Source: Synechococcus sp. C9
GTDB lineage: Bacteria; Cyanobacteriota; Cyanobacteriia; Gloeomargaritales; Gloeomargaritaceae
Length of the DNA stretch: 64,000 bases
Reading direction: 5' to 3'
Assembly: GCF_022984075.1 (NCBI RefSeq)
Contig: NZ_JALAAD010000001.1
Location: 2,616,501 to 2,680,500, forward strand
Shown here: in pieces, positions 18,640 through 28,700 of the stretch
How the letters are laid out: every line of letters begins with the position of its first letter
Position numbering within the stretch: position 1 is the stretch's first letter
Notes under the pieces: generated by a model
What the model saw: the letters and a program-made list of their open reading frames with translations, nothing else
What the model was told of the DNA's origin: nothing
Database searches by the model: none
Position numbers and translations under genes: made by a program

Positions 18640-19551
18640 GTGGTGGGCAAAATCGGCATTATTTACAACGATGACAAACCGGAAGCCGAGCGAGCCGCCG
18701 GGGAATTGCGGACACTCCTGGAGCAACGGGGGCGGCAAGTCTGTCTGGCGACTGGGGTGGGGGGCTTGCTGGGCTATGCCCAACCGGGGAGTCCCGTCTG
18801 TCACACGCCGATTGAATGGCTGACCCCGCCGGGGTTTGACCGGGATGTGGAATTTACCATTGTCCTGGGGGGGGATGGCACGGTGCTGTCCGCCAACCGC
18901 CAATGTACGCCTCTGGGCATTCCCCTCTTAACCGTCAATACAGGACATTTGGGTTTTTTGACGGAGACCTATTTGGAATCCTTGCCCACCGCCCTCGATG
19001 CCCTCTTGAGTGGGGATTATCAGGTGGAAGAGCGCATCACTTTAGCAGTACAGGTCTGGGAAGGTCAAACCCGGATTTGGGAAGCCCTAGCGTTGAATGA
19101 GGTGGTACTGCACCGGGAACCCCTGGCGAAACTCTGCCATTTTGAGGTGCAGGTGGGGCGCCATGCCCTGGTGGATATTCCCGCCGATGGGGTGATTTTG
19201 TCCACGCCCACGGGTTCGACCGCCTATGCCCTGTCCGCCGGGGGGCCGGTGTTGTCGCCGGGGGTGGCGGCGCTGTTGATGATCCCCATTTGTCCCCATT
19301 CCCTCGCCTCCCGGGCTTTGGTATTTGACGACCGGGAACAGGTGCAGATCGTGGCGGCTAACCGCTCCCGTTTGGTGTTGGTGGCGGATGGGAATGCGGG
19401 CTGTTATGTCCACCCGGAAAACCACGTCACCATCCAGCGTTCCCCCTACCCCGCCCGGTTTGTACGCCTGCGTCCGCCGGAATTTTTCCATCTCCTGCGG
19501 CAAAAGTTGGGCTGGGGATTGCCCCATCAAGCCAAGCCCAAAGCACCCTAG
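18640..19551 (+). CDS. nadK: NAD kinase
   Basis: Phosphorylates NAD to NADP. The GGDGT motif ([13 protein letters not shown]) and [10 protein letters not shown] are clear, followed by NEVVLHREP and [22 protein letters not shown]. The start is a GTG at 18640 or the next codon, also GTG; both give the usual [13 protein letters not shown] opening. Many cyanobacteria have two NAD kinases; this one, with 303 aa, looks like the general type. It lies 42 bp after ycf39 on the same strand. Confidence 0.96.
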   Translation: MVGKIGIIYNDDKPEAERAAGELRTLLEQRGRQVCLATGVGGLLGYAQPGSPVCHTPIEWLTPPGFDRDVEFTIVLGGDGTVLSANRQCTPLGIPLLTVNTGHLGFLTETYLESLPTALDALLSGDYQVEERITLAVQVWEGQTRIWEALALNEVVLHREPLAKLCHFEVQVGRHALVDIPADGVILSTPTGSTAYALSAGGPVLSPGVAALLMIPICPHSLASRALVFDDREQVQIVAANRSRLVLVADGNAGCYVHPENHVTIQRSPYPARFVRLRPPEFFHLLRQKLGWGLPHQAKPKAP

Positions 19552-19567
19552 GTGGTGTTGATCTTAT

Positions 19568-19661
19568 GGGCACTTCTAAGAATGGGTTCCAGGGGCGTAG
19601 CCATTGGTATGGGCATTCTAGCCAGATAACCTTCAATGGATGCAAATAAACAGAGGTTCCC
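19568..19661. mobile_element. Short copy of the GGGCACCTCT MITE-like element
   Basis: Begins GGGCACTTCT and ends AGAGGTTCCC, about 94 bp. The middle keeps the AGGGGCGTAGCC hairpin arm and GGGCATTCTA of the family. No matching target duplication is seen at this copy. Confidence 0.65.
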
Positions 19662-19736
19662 TAACTAAATATATAAAAAGAATAAGCACATTGTTCATCC
19701 TCGGAAATGGCTCCGATGCTCCAGGGGGAACGGAAG

Positions 19737-19788
19737 CTTAACCTGCTCTTAGCCAATTGCTAGTCATTCCTTATTCATTTCTTAATCG
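19737..19788 (+). promoter_or_regulatory. Pho box of five 11-bp-spaced units
   Basis: Five 8-bp units each separated by 3 bp: CTTAACCT (19737), CTTAGCCA (19748), GCTAGTCA (19759), CTTATTCA (19770), CTTAATCG (19781). Cyanobacterial PhoB (SphR) is known to bind direct repeats of the form PyTTAAPyPy(T/A) with 3-bp spacers. The site lies 70-121 bp before the start of the large nucleotidase gene, so that gene should be induced by phosphate starvation. Confidence 0.85.
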
Positions 19789-19857
19789 ATCTGCTTCCCG
19801 TTTTTGCCTATGTTGGAATAGCCTTGTCTATTTTTTTGTGGCAGAGGAGTTGGGATT

Positions 19858-22800
19858 ATGGCATTTACCTTACAATTGCTCCACGCATCCGACCTCGAGG
19901 GAACCGTTAATGCGATTCCTAACGTCAGCAATTTTGCGGCGCTGGTGGAATTTTTTGAAAATCGCTCCACCCCGGTGGATGGTGGCACCCGTACCCTTGC
20001 CCAAAACACCATTCTTCTGTCTTCTGGGGACAATTTCCTTTCGGGCCCCTTTTTCAATGCGGCTGGGGATACCACGGTGGATGTGGACCCCAATACCCCT
20101 GGGGTGCAAACTGTCCAAACGGTTTTGCGGAATGTGTACAACCGGCTCTATGGTTTACCCGCTGATGTGAATGGGGATGGCAACCCTGATAGCTTTACCG
20201 ATTTGCGGGCGGCACCGGGGCGGATTGACATTAGCATTATGAATGTGATTGGCTTTGATGCCTCTGCCCTGGGGAACCATGAATTTGACCTCGGCACCAG
20301 TGTCCTCAACGAAATCATTGCCGCCGATATTCGGGGCACGACGACAACGAATCTTTTGGGGGGTGTGCGCTGGTTAGGTGCCCTGTTTCCCTACCTAGCG
20401 AGTAACTTGAACTTTGCCAATGACCCCAACTTCAATGCAGATTTAGTCAATACGTTTGTCAATGGCGGCCCCCTGTTCTCCACCAGTCGGGATCGGTTCC
20501 ATACCGAATACTTCACCCGGTTAGCGGATTTGAATAAGCCTACCGCCAGTGCATTGGTTGAACCGGATAAACTGGCTCCTGCGGTCATTATTGATACCGA
20601 CGGAAATAGCGCTACCACCTTTGATCGCATTGGGGTTATCGGCATTACTACGCCCCTGCTGGCCAGTATCTCTTCGCCGGGTGCGACTACCGTCATCGGC
20701 ACTACCACCAATAACGTGCAGTTGATTGCCCAGTTCCTGCAACCGATTATTGATGATGTGATTAATGGCCCAGACAACCTGCTGGGTACAGCCGACGACA
20801 TCAACAAAATCATCCTGGTTACGCACCTGCAACAGTTTCAGATTGATCTGGCATTAGCGCCCCTGCTTAGGGGGGTGGATATTATCCTGGCGGGCGGCTC
20901 CGACACCATTCTCGCCGATGCGAACGACCCTCTCAGACCGGGGGATACGGCGGCATTCCCCTATCCTGTCCAAGCCACGGGTGCTGATGGCAGACCTGTC
21001 CTCCTGGTCAACACAGATGGCACCTATAACTACCTGGGTCGTTTGGTGGTGCAGTTTGATGACAATGGTGTCATCATTCCTGCCAGTCTAAACCCTGCAA
21101 TCAATGGTGCTTACGCCACGACCGATGCGGTGACCTTCAGCACCATTGGTCTCACCGACCTGAATGGCGATGGGGTGGTTGACCAGAAAGACGTGCGGCT
21201 CTTTGACCCGAACAACGATGGGATTAGCAAAGCGGGTTTAACGGGGCAACTGACGGATGCGGTCACGGCGGTGGTCACAACCCAGGACGGGGTTATTGCC
21301 GGGGACACCAGCGTTTTTCTGGAAGGGCGGCGGGAAAAGGTGCGGACTGAAGAGACCAACCTCGGTAACCTCACCGCCGATGCCAACCTCGCCTATGCGA
21401 AGGCGGTAGATAGTCGGGTTATCCTCTCCTTGAAAAATGGCGGTGGGATTCGGGACATCATTGGAGCCATCCAGAACGACACCAGCCAAAACCCCCCGGT
21501 TACCAATTTTCTGCCCACCCAAGCCAACCCGGTGGCCAATAAGCAAGAAGGGGATATTTCCCAGTTGGACATTGCCGGTTCGCTACGGTTTAACAATGGC
21601 TTGACCCTCCTCACCATTACCCAGCAACAACTCTACTGGCTCTTTGAAGCCGCCGTTGCCCCCGTTGCCCCCGGTCAAACCCCTGGAAGCTTCCCCCAAG
21701 TTGGGGGTGTGCGCTTTAGTTACGATGCCACCCAACCGGGGCTGCAGGAACTGCGTACGGAATCGGCGGGTTCAACCCGCGTCTTTGATGCCAATGGGGT
21801 ATTGACCTCCGAATTCCAAACTCGGCTCGCCAACGGTCAGGGACGGATTCGCAACCTGGCTTTGGTGAATGAAGCGGGTGTCGTGACGGACGTGGTTGTC
21901 AAAGATGGTCAGTTTGTCGGGAGTGCCAGCGACACCCTCCGCATTGTCACCTTGAACTTCTTAGCCGGGTCGCCGCCGAGCTTTACGGGTACGGTTCCCA
22001 ATCTGGTGGATACGGTGTACCCCTTTACCCGCTGGAATAATGCCAATCCCACGTTTGTCAATCGGGTGGACATTCCCAACAGTGGGTCAATTTTGGGCAA
22101 CAATCTGACCTTTGCCCCCCAAGGCTCCGAGCAGGATGCTTTGGCGGAATACCTGTTTACCAATTTCAATGTCGCCAATGGCAAGCCTTCCTTCAGTACC
22201 CCCGATGTGAGTGATCAGTTTGATCAGCGCATCCAAAATTTGGCGGCTACTCAGGATACGGTTTTGGCGACCGTGGGCAATCACGAATTGACCGCCCAAG
22301 TGAAATCTACCATCAACCTTACGGGCGGGGCAGAAATTGTCAGTTTTGATCCCGTCTCCAAACGATTGTTTGTGGTCAGTGGCGGCGATAAACTGACGAT
22401 TCTGGATGCCACCAACCCCGGTAGCGTGACTGTGGCGAATACGATTGATTTAGCACCTTTTGCGACAACGGGTGGGGCAAATTACTCCAGCGGTATCGGT
22501 GCCAACAGTGTGGCGGTCAAAAATGGCATCGTGGCAGTGGCGGTTGCGCCTAATTTGGGGGATACGACCAATCCTGCCCAGCGCACTGAGGCGGGCGAGC
22601 AGGGCAAAGTGCTGTTCTTCAGAACCGATGGCACCTTTATCCGGGAAGTTTTGGTTGGCTTCTTGCCGGATAACTTGGTGTTTAGCCCCGATGGGAATAA
22701 GTTGGTCGTCGCCAACGAAGGGGAACCCCAGGGCTATCAAGCTGGGCAAGTTGACCCGGAAGGTTCCGTGAGCGTGATTACCTTCGCCGGGGGGGTGGGG

Positions 22801-24561
22801 GCGTTAACGGCAACCTCTGGCTTAACCAATGTCAATGCCACCTTTACGGCGTTCAACGGTCAAAAAGCCGCCTTGGAAGCGCAAGGGGCGAAATTCAACG
22901 GCCCCAATGCCACCCTTGCCCAAGATGCGGAGCCGGAATACATCACCATCTCGGCAGATTCCACCACTGCCTATGTCACCCTCCAGGAAAATAATGCGGT
23001 TGCCGTAGTCGATCTGGTCAATGGGGTGGTCACGCGAATTATTCCCTTGGGTTTCAAAGATCACAGCCTGCCCTACAACGCCATTGATGCCAGTGATCAG
23101 GACGACGGCGGTTTCAACCCCCGTAGCTACCCGAACCTGTTTGGCCTGTACCAGCCCGATACGATTGCCTCCTACACGGTCAGCGGTGTGACCTACTTGG
23201 TGACTGCCAACGAAGGCGATGGGCGGGACTACGCTGGTTTTGTGGAAGAGGTGCGGGGGGCTTCGGTTCCGGGTGGCTTAGACCCGACGGCATTCCCCAA
23301 CCCCGCTGGCATTCTGGACAATGAGGCACTGGGTCGTCTGAATGTCGTTCGCACCAACTACGGTGATCCAGATGGCGATGCCCAACGGGAAAGGCTGTTC
23401 TCTTTTGGCGGTCGTTCCTTCTCCATTTGGAATGCCCAGACCGGCGAGTTGGTCTATGACAGCGGCAATGCCTTCGATACGATTGCGGAGTCTATTGGCA
23501 TCCGGGATAACGGGCGAGATGACAACAAGGGGACAGAACCCGAGGCTCTAGCAATTGGGCAAATTGAGGACCAAATCTATGCCTTTATTGGTTTAGAGCG
23601 GACGACCCGAGCCGCAGCGATTTTGGTCTATAACATCACGAATCCCTTGGCTCCCCGATATGTCCGAGCGATTGCCATCCCTGGTGATGTCAGCCCCGAA
23701 GGTTTGATCTTTATCAAGGCTGAGGATAGCCCTAGTAGCAAACCGTTGCTGGTGGTCGCCAATGAGGTGAGTAACACCATTAGCGTGATCGAGTTGGGGG
23801 TTTCTGGTGCTACCTCTGTTTTCAGGGGTGATGCGGCCAACAACGTCATCTATGGCGGTGCGAGTAACGAAACCATCCTCGGCGAAGCTGGGAATGATGT
23901 CCTCTACGGCGGTGCAGGCAAAGACACCATCCTGGGCGGGGCTGGCAATGATGTCCTGGTTGGCGAAGAGGGGGATGATGCGCTCCTGGGTGAAGCCGGG
24001 AATGATTACATTGATGGCGGCGCTGGCAATGACTACATCGAGGGTGGCGCAGGGGATGACGGTCTCCTAGGCGGCTCAGGCATTGATGTCCTCCTGGGCG
24101 GGGATGGCAATGACTACATTGCGGGGGGTGCGGGCAATGATGTGTTGATTGGTGGCTTGGGCACCGACAGTTTGGTAGGCGGTATGGGCAGTGACCGGTT
24201 TGGGTTTGCGACCGGTTCTGGGTTCACTGCCCCTAGCATTGGGAATGACATCATTGCGGACTTCAATCCTGCGGACGACTTCATCGTATTGAGCAGAACC
24301 ACCTTCACCGCATTTATGACATGGAGTGGGGATGTCTTTAATGGTGGCACGCCCATTGCGGCGGCGGACTTTGCGACGATTGCGACAGGGGGTGTAGCGG
24401 CGGCAGGCAATTCCTCGGCTCTGATTGTCTATGAAACCTCGACCGGTGCCTTGTACTACAACCCGGACAGGGCAACTGCTGGGCTAGGTACGGGTGGGCA
24501 ATTTGCCACCGTGAGTGGTGCGCCAAGCATCCCTGCCAACCGCATCCTGATTGTCAGTTAG
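19858..24561 (+). CDS. Secreted 5'-nucleotidase/choice-of-anchor/RTX protein, likely Pho-regulated phosphatase
   Basis: A 1567-residue secreted protein in three parts. Residues 1 to about 760 are a UshA-like 5'-nucleotidase: LLHASDLEGT, ILLSSGDNFLSGPFF, GNHEFDLG, and a C-terminal nucleotidase region with LKNGGGIRDIIG. About 800 to 1320 is a choice-of-anchor I/beta-propeller-like region (YLVTANEGDGRDYAGF) of a kind found in alkaline phosphatases. About 1325-1440 has some ten GGxGNDxLxGG nonapeptide RTX repeats that bind calcium, then a C-terminal secretion region. There is no N-terminal signal peptide, which fits export by a type I system. With the Pho box upstream, it most likely releases phosphate from extracellular nucleotides or esters. 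Confidence 0.9.
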   Translation: MAFTLQLLHASDLEGTVNAIPNVSNFAALVEFFENRSTPVDGGTRTLAQNTILLSSGDNFLSGPFFNAAGDTTVDVDPNTPGVQTVQTVLRNVYNRLYGLPADVNGDGNPDSFTDLRAAPGRIDISIMNVIGFDASALGNHEFDLGTSVLNEIIAADIRGTTTTNLLGGVRWLGALFPYLASNLNFANDPNFNADLVNTFVNGGPLFSTSRDRFHTEYFTRLADLNKPTASALVEPDKLAPAVIIDTDGNSATTFDRIGVIGITTPLLASISSPGATTVIGTTTNNVQLIAQFLQPIIDDVINGPDNLLGTADDINKIILVTHLQQFQIDLALAPLLRGVDIILAGGSDTILADANDPLRPGDTAAFPYPVQATGADGRPVLLVNTDGTYNYLGRLVVQFDDNGVIIPASLNPAINGAYATTDAVTFSTIGLTDLNGDGVVDQKDVRLFDPNNDGISKAGLTGQLTDAVTAVVTTQDGVIAGDTSVFLEGRREKVRTEETNLGNLTADANLAYAKAVDSRVILSLKNGGGIRDIIGAIQNDTSQNPPVTNFLPTQANPVANKQEGDISQLDIAGSLRFNNGLTLLTITQQQLYWLFEAAVAPVAPGQTPGSFPQVGGVRFSYDATQPGLQELRTESAGSTRVFDANGVLTSEFQTRLANGQGRIRNLALVNEAGVVTDVVVKDGQFVGSASDTLRIVTLNFLAGSPPSFTGTVPNLVDTVYPFTRWNNANPTFVNRVDIPNSGSILGNNLTFAPQGSEQDALAEYLFTNFNVANGKPSFSTPDVSDQFDQRIQNLAATQDTVLATVGNHELTAQVKSTINLTGGAEIVSFDPVSKRLFVVSGGDKLTILDATNPGSVTVANTIDLAPFATTGGANYSSGIGANSVAVKNGIVAVAVAPNLGDTTNPAQRTEAGEQGKVLFFRTDGTFIREVLVGFLPDNLVFSPDGNKLVVANEGEPQGYQAGQVDPEGSVSVITFAGGVGALTATSGLTNVNATFTAFNGQKAALEAQGAKFNGPNATLAQDAEPEYITISADSTTAYVTLQENNAVAVVDLVNGVVTRIIPLGFKDHSLPYNAIDASDQDDGGFNPRSYPNLFGLYQPDTIASYTVSGVTYLVTANEGDGRDYAGFVEEVRGASVPGGLDPTAFPNPAGILDNEALGRLNVVRTNYGDPDGDAQRERLFSFGGRSFSIWNAQTGELVYDSGNAFDTIAESIGIRDNGRDDNKGTEPEALAIGQIEDQIYAFIGLERTTRAAAILVYNITNPLAPRYVRAIAIPGDVSPEGLIFIKAEDSPSSKPLLVVANEVSNTISVIELGVSGATSVFRGDAANNVIYGGASNETILGEAGNDVLYGGAGKDTILGGAGNDVLVGEEGDDALLGEAGNDYIDGGAGNDYIEGGAGDDGLLGGSGIDVLLGGDGNDYIAGGAGNDVLIGGLGTDSLVGGMGSDRFGFATGSGFTAPSIGNDIIADFNPADDFIVLSRTTFTAFMTWSGDVFNGGTPIAAADFATIATGGVAAAGNSSALIVYETSTGALYYNPDRATAGLGTGGQFATVSGAPSIPANRILIVS

Positions 24562-24585
24562 TAACCTCACGTTCCAACCCAAATA

Positions 24586-24617
24586 ACGGCTCCCCACCCC
24601 TTGGGGGGTCGTTTTTT
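24586..24617 (+). terminator. Rho-independent terminator of the RTX gene
   Basis: ACGGCTCCCC (24586-24595) pairs with GGGGGGTCGT (24603-24612) around a 7-nt loop, with two G-T pairs, and runs into a T tract. It lies 25 bp after the stop codon. Confidence 0.88.
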
Positions 24618-24698
24618 ACTTTTATTTATTATTCATCATATTATAGTCAAACAGGGTAAGGTTGTCCTATTATAGAATAGATATTTTAGAGAAAAGCG

Positions 24699-25694
24699 AT
24701 GGCAAGACCATACAGTTGCGATTTGCGTCAAAAAGCAGTCGAAGCAGTCTTAAATGGGGCAAAACTAGTTGAGGTTAGTGAGTTATTTGGTATTAGCAGA
24801 AGAACCGTACAAAGATGGTTAAAAATGTGGTCAGAAAGTGGTGATTATCGCCCGAAACAGAACTATCAAAAAGGTCATAGTGCTAAGATCACTGATTTGG
24901 AGAAATTTCGCCAATTTGTAGAAGCAAATCAAGGGTTGACACAAAAAGAAATGGGAGTCATTCTCGGGGTAAGTCATACAACCGTTGGTCAAGCCCTTAA
25001 AAAAATCAACTTTACCCGTAAAAAAAACATACTCTTATAAAGAACAAAACGAAGAAGAGCGACAACAATTTATCAAGATGATCAAAGAGGAAAAGAATGA
25101 AGATGTAGTCTATGTTGACCAGTCTGGGATGGATAATCGAGATATTTATGAATATGGTTGGGGGCTAAAAGGACAAAGAATATATGGTCAACGACCTGGC
25201 AAAAAGAGAGAGAATAAGCATGATGAGTGGTTATCATTTAGGGAAATTGGTTGCACCATTTACAGTCTATTTATTAATTAAAGGATACAAAAAGCCTCCA
25301 TCATTCTCAAGGCTCAGAATAATTGACTCACGGCAAGTGGGGTTCAACTGTATCCCATAAGCACTTAAAAGACTGTACTTGGATTGGTAGTTGTAATTTG
25401 CAAGTATTGATTGCCTGGTTAACAGAGATGTTGTTGCCAACAATTGGAGCAGGGAAGAAAATTGTTTTAGATAATGCAAGTTTTCATCGTTGCCAACTGG
25501 TTAGGAAGGTTGTGGAAGCCGCTGGGTGCGAATTGATATATCTACCGAAATACTCTCCCGATTTAAATCCGATTGAGCATCAATGGCATAGAATCAAGCA
25601 AAGAGTTAGAAAAACCATGACATCTACAACCCAAAATCTTCATGATCTTATAGATTCAGTCATCTGCTCTATATGCCAACCTTTGCCTGTTTAG
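24699..25694 (+). pseudogene. IS630 transposase, disrupted
   Basis: Three reading frames together make one IS630 transposase. 24699-25040 is the helix-turn-helix part (MARPYSCDLRQKAVEAVLNG, SRRTVQRWLK, SHTTVGQALKKI). The frame then shifts +1 at a run of eight A and continues with VYVDQSGMDNRDIYEYGWGL (first catalytic Asp). A second shift within a run of five A near 25201 moves to MMSGYHLGKLVAPFT, where a 115-bp MITE interrupts. Removing the MITE and one TA restores APFT-WIGSCNLQVL in frame, leading to the second Asp (VLDNASFH) and Glu (LNPIEHQW). The first shift may be programmed; the second looks like a mutation. It cannot give active transposase. Confidence 0.92.
25261..25377. mobile_element. 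115-bp MITE inserted at TA inside the IS630 transposase
   Basis: TA (25261) then CAGTCT, 14 bases, GGATACA at the left. The right end read on the other strand is again CAGTCT, 14 bases, GGATACA, then TA (25376-25377). Deleting one TA and the element exactly restores the transposase frame, so both borders are fixed at base resolution. The ends differ from those of the host IS630, so another Tc1/mariner-type transposase must have moved it. Confidence 0.93.
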
Positions 25695-25827
25695 CTATAG
25701 CAACTTTGTTTTTGTTAATCACTCATCACATAAATATTCTGAGATTATTTTAAGATTAGCCTAGGTCGGTTTCGCATGGCATTGTAAGTACAGATTTTCT
25801 ACTATAGAGACCCAATCCCTAGTCAGC

Positions 25828-27126
25828 CTAACTCCGGGTTGCCACTCCCAGGGAAGCAAACAAAATCGCCGGGGTCAACACCCCACCCCCTACCCATTCC
25901 CGCTCCTGGCTGAGGGCTTGGATCGCCGCTTCAAACACACTGCCCGCCACCATCGTATTTTTCACCCGCCCGACAATCTCCCCATTCACCACCCGGTAGC
26001 CCAGGTCGAGATTCACGGAAAATTCCCCCGCCAACTCGTTCGACTGCCCCGCCCCCAACACCTGATCCACGATAATCCCCTCGGACATCTGGGCGACCAA
26101 ATCCGCATAGGGGGTCTGCCCCGCCCCAATACACACATTCACCAACTCCGCCCCCGGTCGGGACAACCCACCCCGGTAGCCATTGCCCGTGGAAGTCCGC
26201 CCTGCCCGTTGCGCCCAGGTTTTGTCCCAATAAAAACCCTGCACCACCCCCTGGTCAATCAAGGTTTGCGGTTGGGTGGGCGTGCATTCATCGTCAAACC
26301 GCCGGGCACTCACCCCCAGGGTCGGGTCTTCCATTAACGTCAATTGGGGGTCAAACACCCGCTGTCCCACCTTTTCCGCCAAAGGGGTCGCCTGTTGTAC
26401 CACCGCCTGCCCCGACAACAAAGTTTCAAATAACCCCACCAAAACACTCGCCACCGCTCGGGGTGTAAACAACACCGGCATTGTGCCGCTTGTGACCGAA
26501 GTGGTCGCTTCCGCCCAGGTGTATTTCTGAATTACATCCCGGAGCAATTGGTCATAATCCGGGTCATGCCCATCCGTCACCTCGTAGCTATAAATTTGCA
26601 AAAAATCCTCTCCCCGCACCCAATTTCCCCCCACACTGGCACTGAGGGATTGACGCTGGTAATGGGCTTGTGCGCCCCTGTCGGTGAGGATTTGCACCTC
26701 CCCACAACTGGGATTGAACCCCACATCCACCAAAATCTCCGGGTTGTAGTCATGCAGACGTGCCACCAAATCCTTACCAATGTCCACCAAGGTTTCAGTG
26801 GTGGGTAAGGTCACGGGCGGGCGGGTATCCTGCACCTGTTGCGCCGGGGCAAATTCAATCTCCGCCGGGTCGCCAATGGTAGCGGTTTCCAAAGCGGCAT
26901 TAACCAAATCCTCCAGGCGGGTCAAATCCGTACTGGCGGCAAACCCCAACCGACCCTCCCGAATCACCCGCAACGCCACCCCCTCCACCGATTTAGTGGT
27001 CAGGGACTTGAGGCGATTATTTTCAAACTGCACCGGCTGGCTCTGGCTCCGCAGGTAATAAATTTCCACCCCCTCCGCCCGGGGTTTCGCCAAATCCATG
27101 ATCGTGGTCAGGGCGGGATGATTCAT
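25828..27126 (-). CDS. pmbA: TldE/PmbA-family metalloprotease subunit
   Basis: A member of the TldD/PmbA family, whose two subunits form a protease that trims peptides such as microcins and antitoxins. The segments EGVEIYYLRSQSQPVQFENN and VEGVALRVIREGRLGFAAST match the N-terminal domain; GNGYRGGLSRPGAELVNVCIG and ELAGEFSVNLDLGYRVVNGE match the C-terminal domain. It lacks the HExxxH zinc motif of TldD, as expected for the PmbA/TldE partner. The ATG at 27126 is preferred to a TTG five codons upstream. The cognate TldD gene is not in the window. Confidence 0.9.
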   Translation of the reverse strand: MNHPALTTIMDLAKPRAEGVEIYYLRSQSQPVQFENNRLKSLTTKSVEGVALRVIREGRLGFAASTDLTRLEDLVNAALETATIGDPAEIEFAPAQQVQDTRPPVTLPTTETLVDIGKDLVARLHDYNPEILVDVGFNPSCGEVQILTDRGAQAHYQRQSLSASVGGNWVRGEDFLQIYSYEVTDGHDPDYDQLLRDVIQKYTWAEATTSVTSGTMPVLFTPRAVASVLVGLFETLLSGQAVVQQATPLAEKVGQRVFDPQLTLMEDPTLGVSARRFDDECTPTQPQTLIDQGVVQGFYWDKTWAQRAGRTSTGNGYRGGLSRPGAELVNVCIGAGQTPYADLVAQMSEGIIVDQVLGAGQSNELAGEFSVNLDLGYRVVNGEIVGRVKNTMVAGSVFEAAIQALSQEREWVGGGVLTPAILFASLGVATRS

Positions 27127-27190
27127 CGGGATTGCCTGCAATAATTAACTTCACAATCGCTCGTTTATCCTAGCGTAGAATCCTATGCCC

Positions 27191-28591
27191 TCAACCGACG
27201 GTAAAGTTTGCCAACCGGGAGTAGCGCATCACTGGCTCTAGGGACTGGAGGATTTGCGCCCCGTAACTGCGATGGCAGACCCGGCTATCCAAAAGCGCCA
27301 CCCGTCCCCCCCGCACCGGTGCCACCGCCCGTTGCAATTGCGCCAGGGTATGGGGCAGGAGATACTCCCGAAACCAATCCCGTCCCTCGTGACGCAGTGC
27401 CTCGATCCGTGCCATCACCAGGGGTTGCTCCCGGGGCGGAATCGGCAGGAGGGGAATGACCAGCAGGCTGGGGCTGGGGAGCCGTTCCTGATGGGTGCGC
27501 CAAAACTCCCAACCACTCACCAGGATGCCGTTTTCCTCCAAAGCAGTGCGCTCCCGTTGCACCCGGGAACCAAATTCCGCCGCCAAGGCCACCGTGAGTT
27601 GGGTCTGCAAGGGCTGTTCCTGCACCAAAATCACCACCAAGCCCGTCGCCAAGGGTAAAAGCCGGTGCAATTCCTGGCGCACAGCCTGGTAAAACTGGGG
27701 ATGATTCGGCGGGGGCAGGTGGGCAGGGGCGTACAGATGCAGAACCTCATCCCGGGGGTGGGGGGCAAACCGGAACCGGGTCACGCCCGGCAAGGCAATC
27801 GTGCCCAAAGCCATTCCCAAACCCACCCAAGGCTGTTGCGGCCAGTGGTTCGCCAGTTCCGCCAAAGCCCACAGGGGGGAGCAATGCAGGGTGAATTGGG
27901 CAAGGGAGCGTTCCAGGGTCGCCCAACGCACACGCCGGGGTTGGGACTGGGGCCACACCGCCTGCAACCAGTTTTGCTCCGTTTCACTCAGTAACCACTG
28001 CTCGTAGGGGTTGGGGGGATGGCTGAGCAGGGAGTGGGTCAAAGCCAGTTGGGTTTCCCGAATCAATTCCGCCTGATGGGGTTGCGCCCACACCCATTCA
28101 TCCCACGCCTGGGGACAACGGCTCTGGGTTAAAGCCGCCTCTGCCCATTGCTCCAGGTCGTCCAGACCATCCACCACCGTGGGCAATTGGGTGAGGGAAG
28201 AAGACGGGTTGGCTAATTCCTGCAACCAGCGCTGGGGAGTGAGCAACAGCAAGCCATCGGCAACGCCCGGCGGCCAATGCTCCCGATACAGCGGTTTTTC
28301 CACCGCCAGCCAGGTCCGTAGCCGGGGCAATTCCACCTTCAGCCAACGCCTTTGAATTTCCGCAGGAGCCACCAGCACCACCGCCCCCGGCCAGAGCAAA
28401 GCCGCCGCCAGGTACCCCAACCGGTACTGCCCCTGTACCCCCGCCAAACCCCCGACTTCCATGAGGGCACTCGGCCCCAACCGCAGGGCACGGGTCACCA
28501 AGCGCGCCAGGGTCAGATGGTGCGGCCAGGGCGGGATGGCCTCCGTTTGCAGTAAAGACCGCAGACGTTGATGGACTTCGACTTCCAGCAT
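27191..28591 (-). CDS. DinG-like helicase with degenerate nucleotide-binding site
   Basis: The end of the protein (APVRGGRVALLDSRVCHRSYGAQILQSLEP) matches the last motif of DinG/XPD helicases, and LVVILVQEQPLQTQLTVALAAEFGSRV resembles the start of the second RecA domain. The expected Walker A is replaced by MEVGGLAGVQGQYRLGYLAAALL, with no GKT/GKS, and no four-cysteine iron-sulfur cluster region is apparent. At 466 aa it is shorter than DinG. It may be a non-catalytic or strongly altered relative. The ATG at 28591 is chosen because the longer frame upstream has no start signal or conservation. Confidence 0.65.
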   Translation of the reverse strand: MLEVEVHQRLRSLLQTEAIPPWPHHLTLARLVTRALRLGPSALMEVGGLAGVQGQYRLGYLAAALLWPGAVVLVAPAEIQRRWLKVELPRLRTWLAVEKPLYREHWPPGVADGLLLLTPQRWLQELANPSSSLTQLPTVVDGLDDLEQWAEAALTQSRCPQAWDEWVWAQPHQAELIRETQLALTHSLLSHPPNPYEQWLLSETEQNWLQAVWPQSQPRRVRWATLERSLAQFTLHCSPLWALAELANHWPQQPWVGLGMALGTIALPGVTRFRFAPHPRDEVLHLYAPAHLPPPNHPQFYQAVRQELHRLLPLATGLVVILVQEQPLQTQLTVALAAEFGSRVQRERTALEENGILVSGWEFWRTHQERLPSPSLLVIPLLPIPPREQPLVMARIEALRHEGRDWFREYLLPHTLAQLQRAVAPVRGGRVALLDSRVCHRSYGAQILQSLEPVMRYSRLANFTVG

Positions 28592-28700
28592 TTGGGTACA
28601 GGGAACTATGTTTATGCTACTCCCCCATCGGGCAAACCCACTGCTTGACCCAGCGGTGAGACCATAACAGCCAGGCAGATGGGTTAAATTCTGTGAAAAT

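Larger units (their letters stand above)
24642..25699 (+). mobile_element. IS630 family insertion sequence, inactivated and carrying a nested MITE
   Basis: The left end TATAGTCAAACAGGGTAAGG (24642) matches the reverse complement of the right end (TATAGCTAAACAGGCAAAGG, ending 25699), with TA at each outer edge as expected for Tc1/mariner-IS630 targets. It is 1058 bp as found, or about 943 bp without the nested 115 bp. The transposase is broken by one extra A and by the MITE. Confidence 0.9.
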
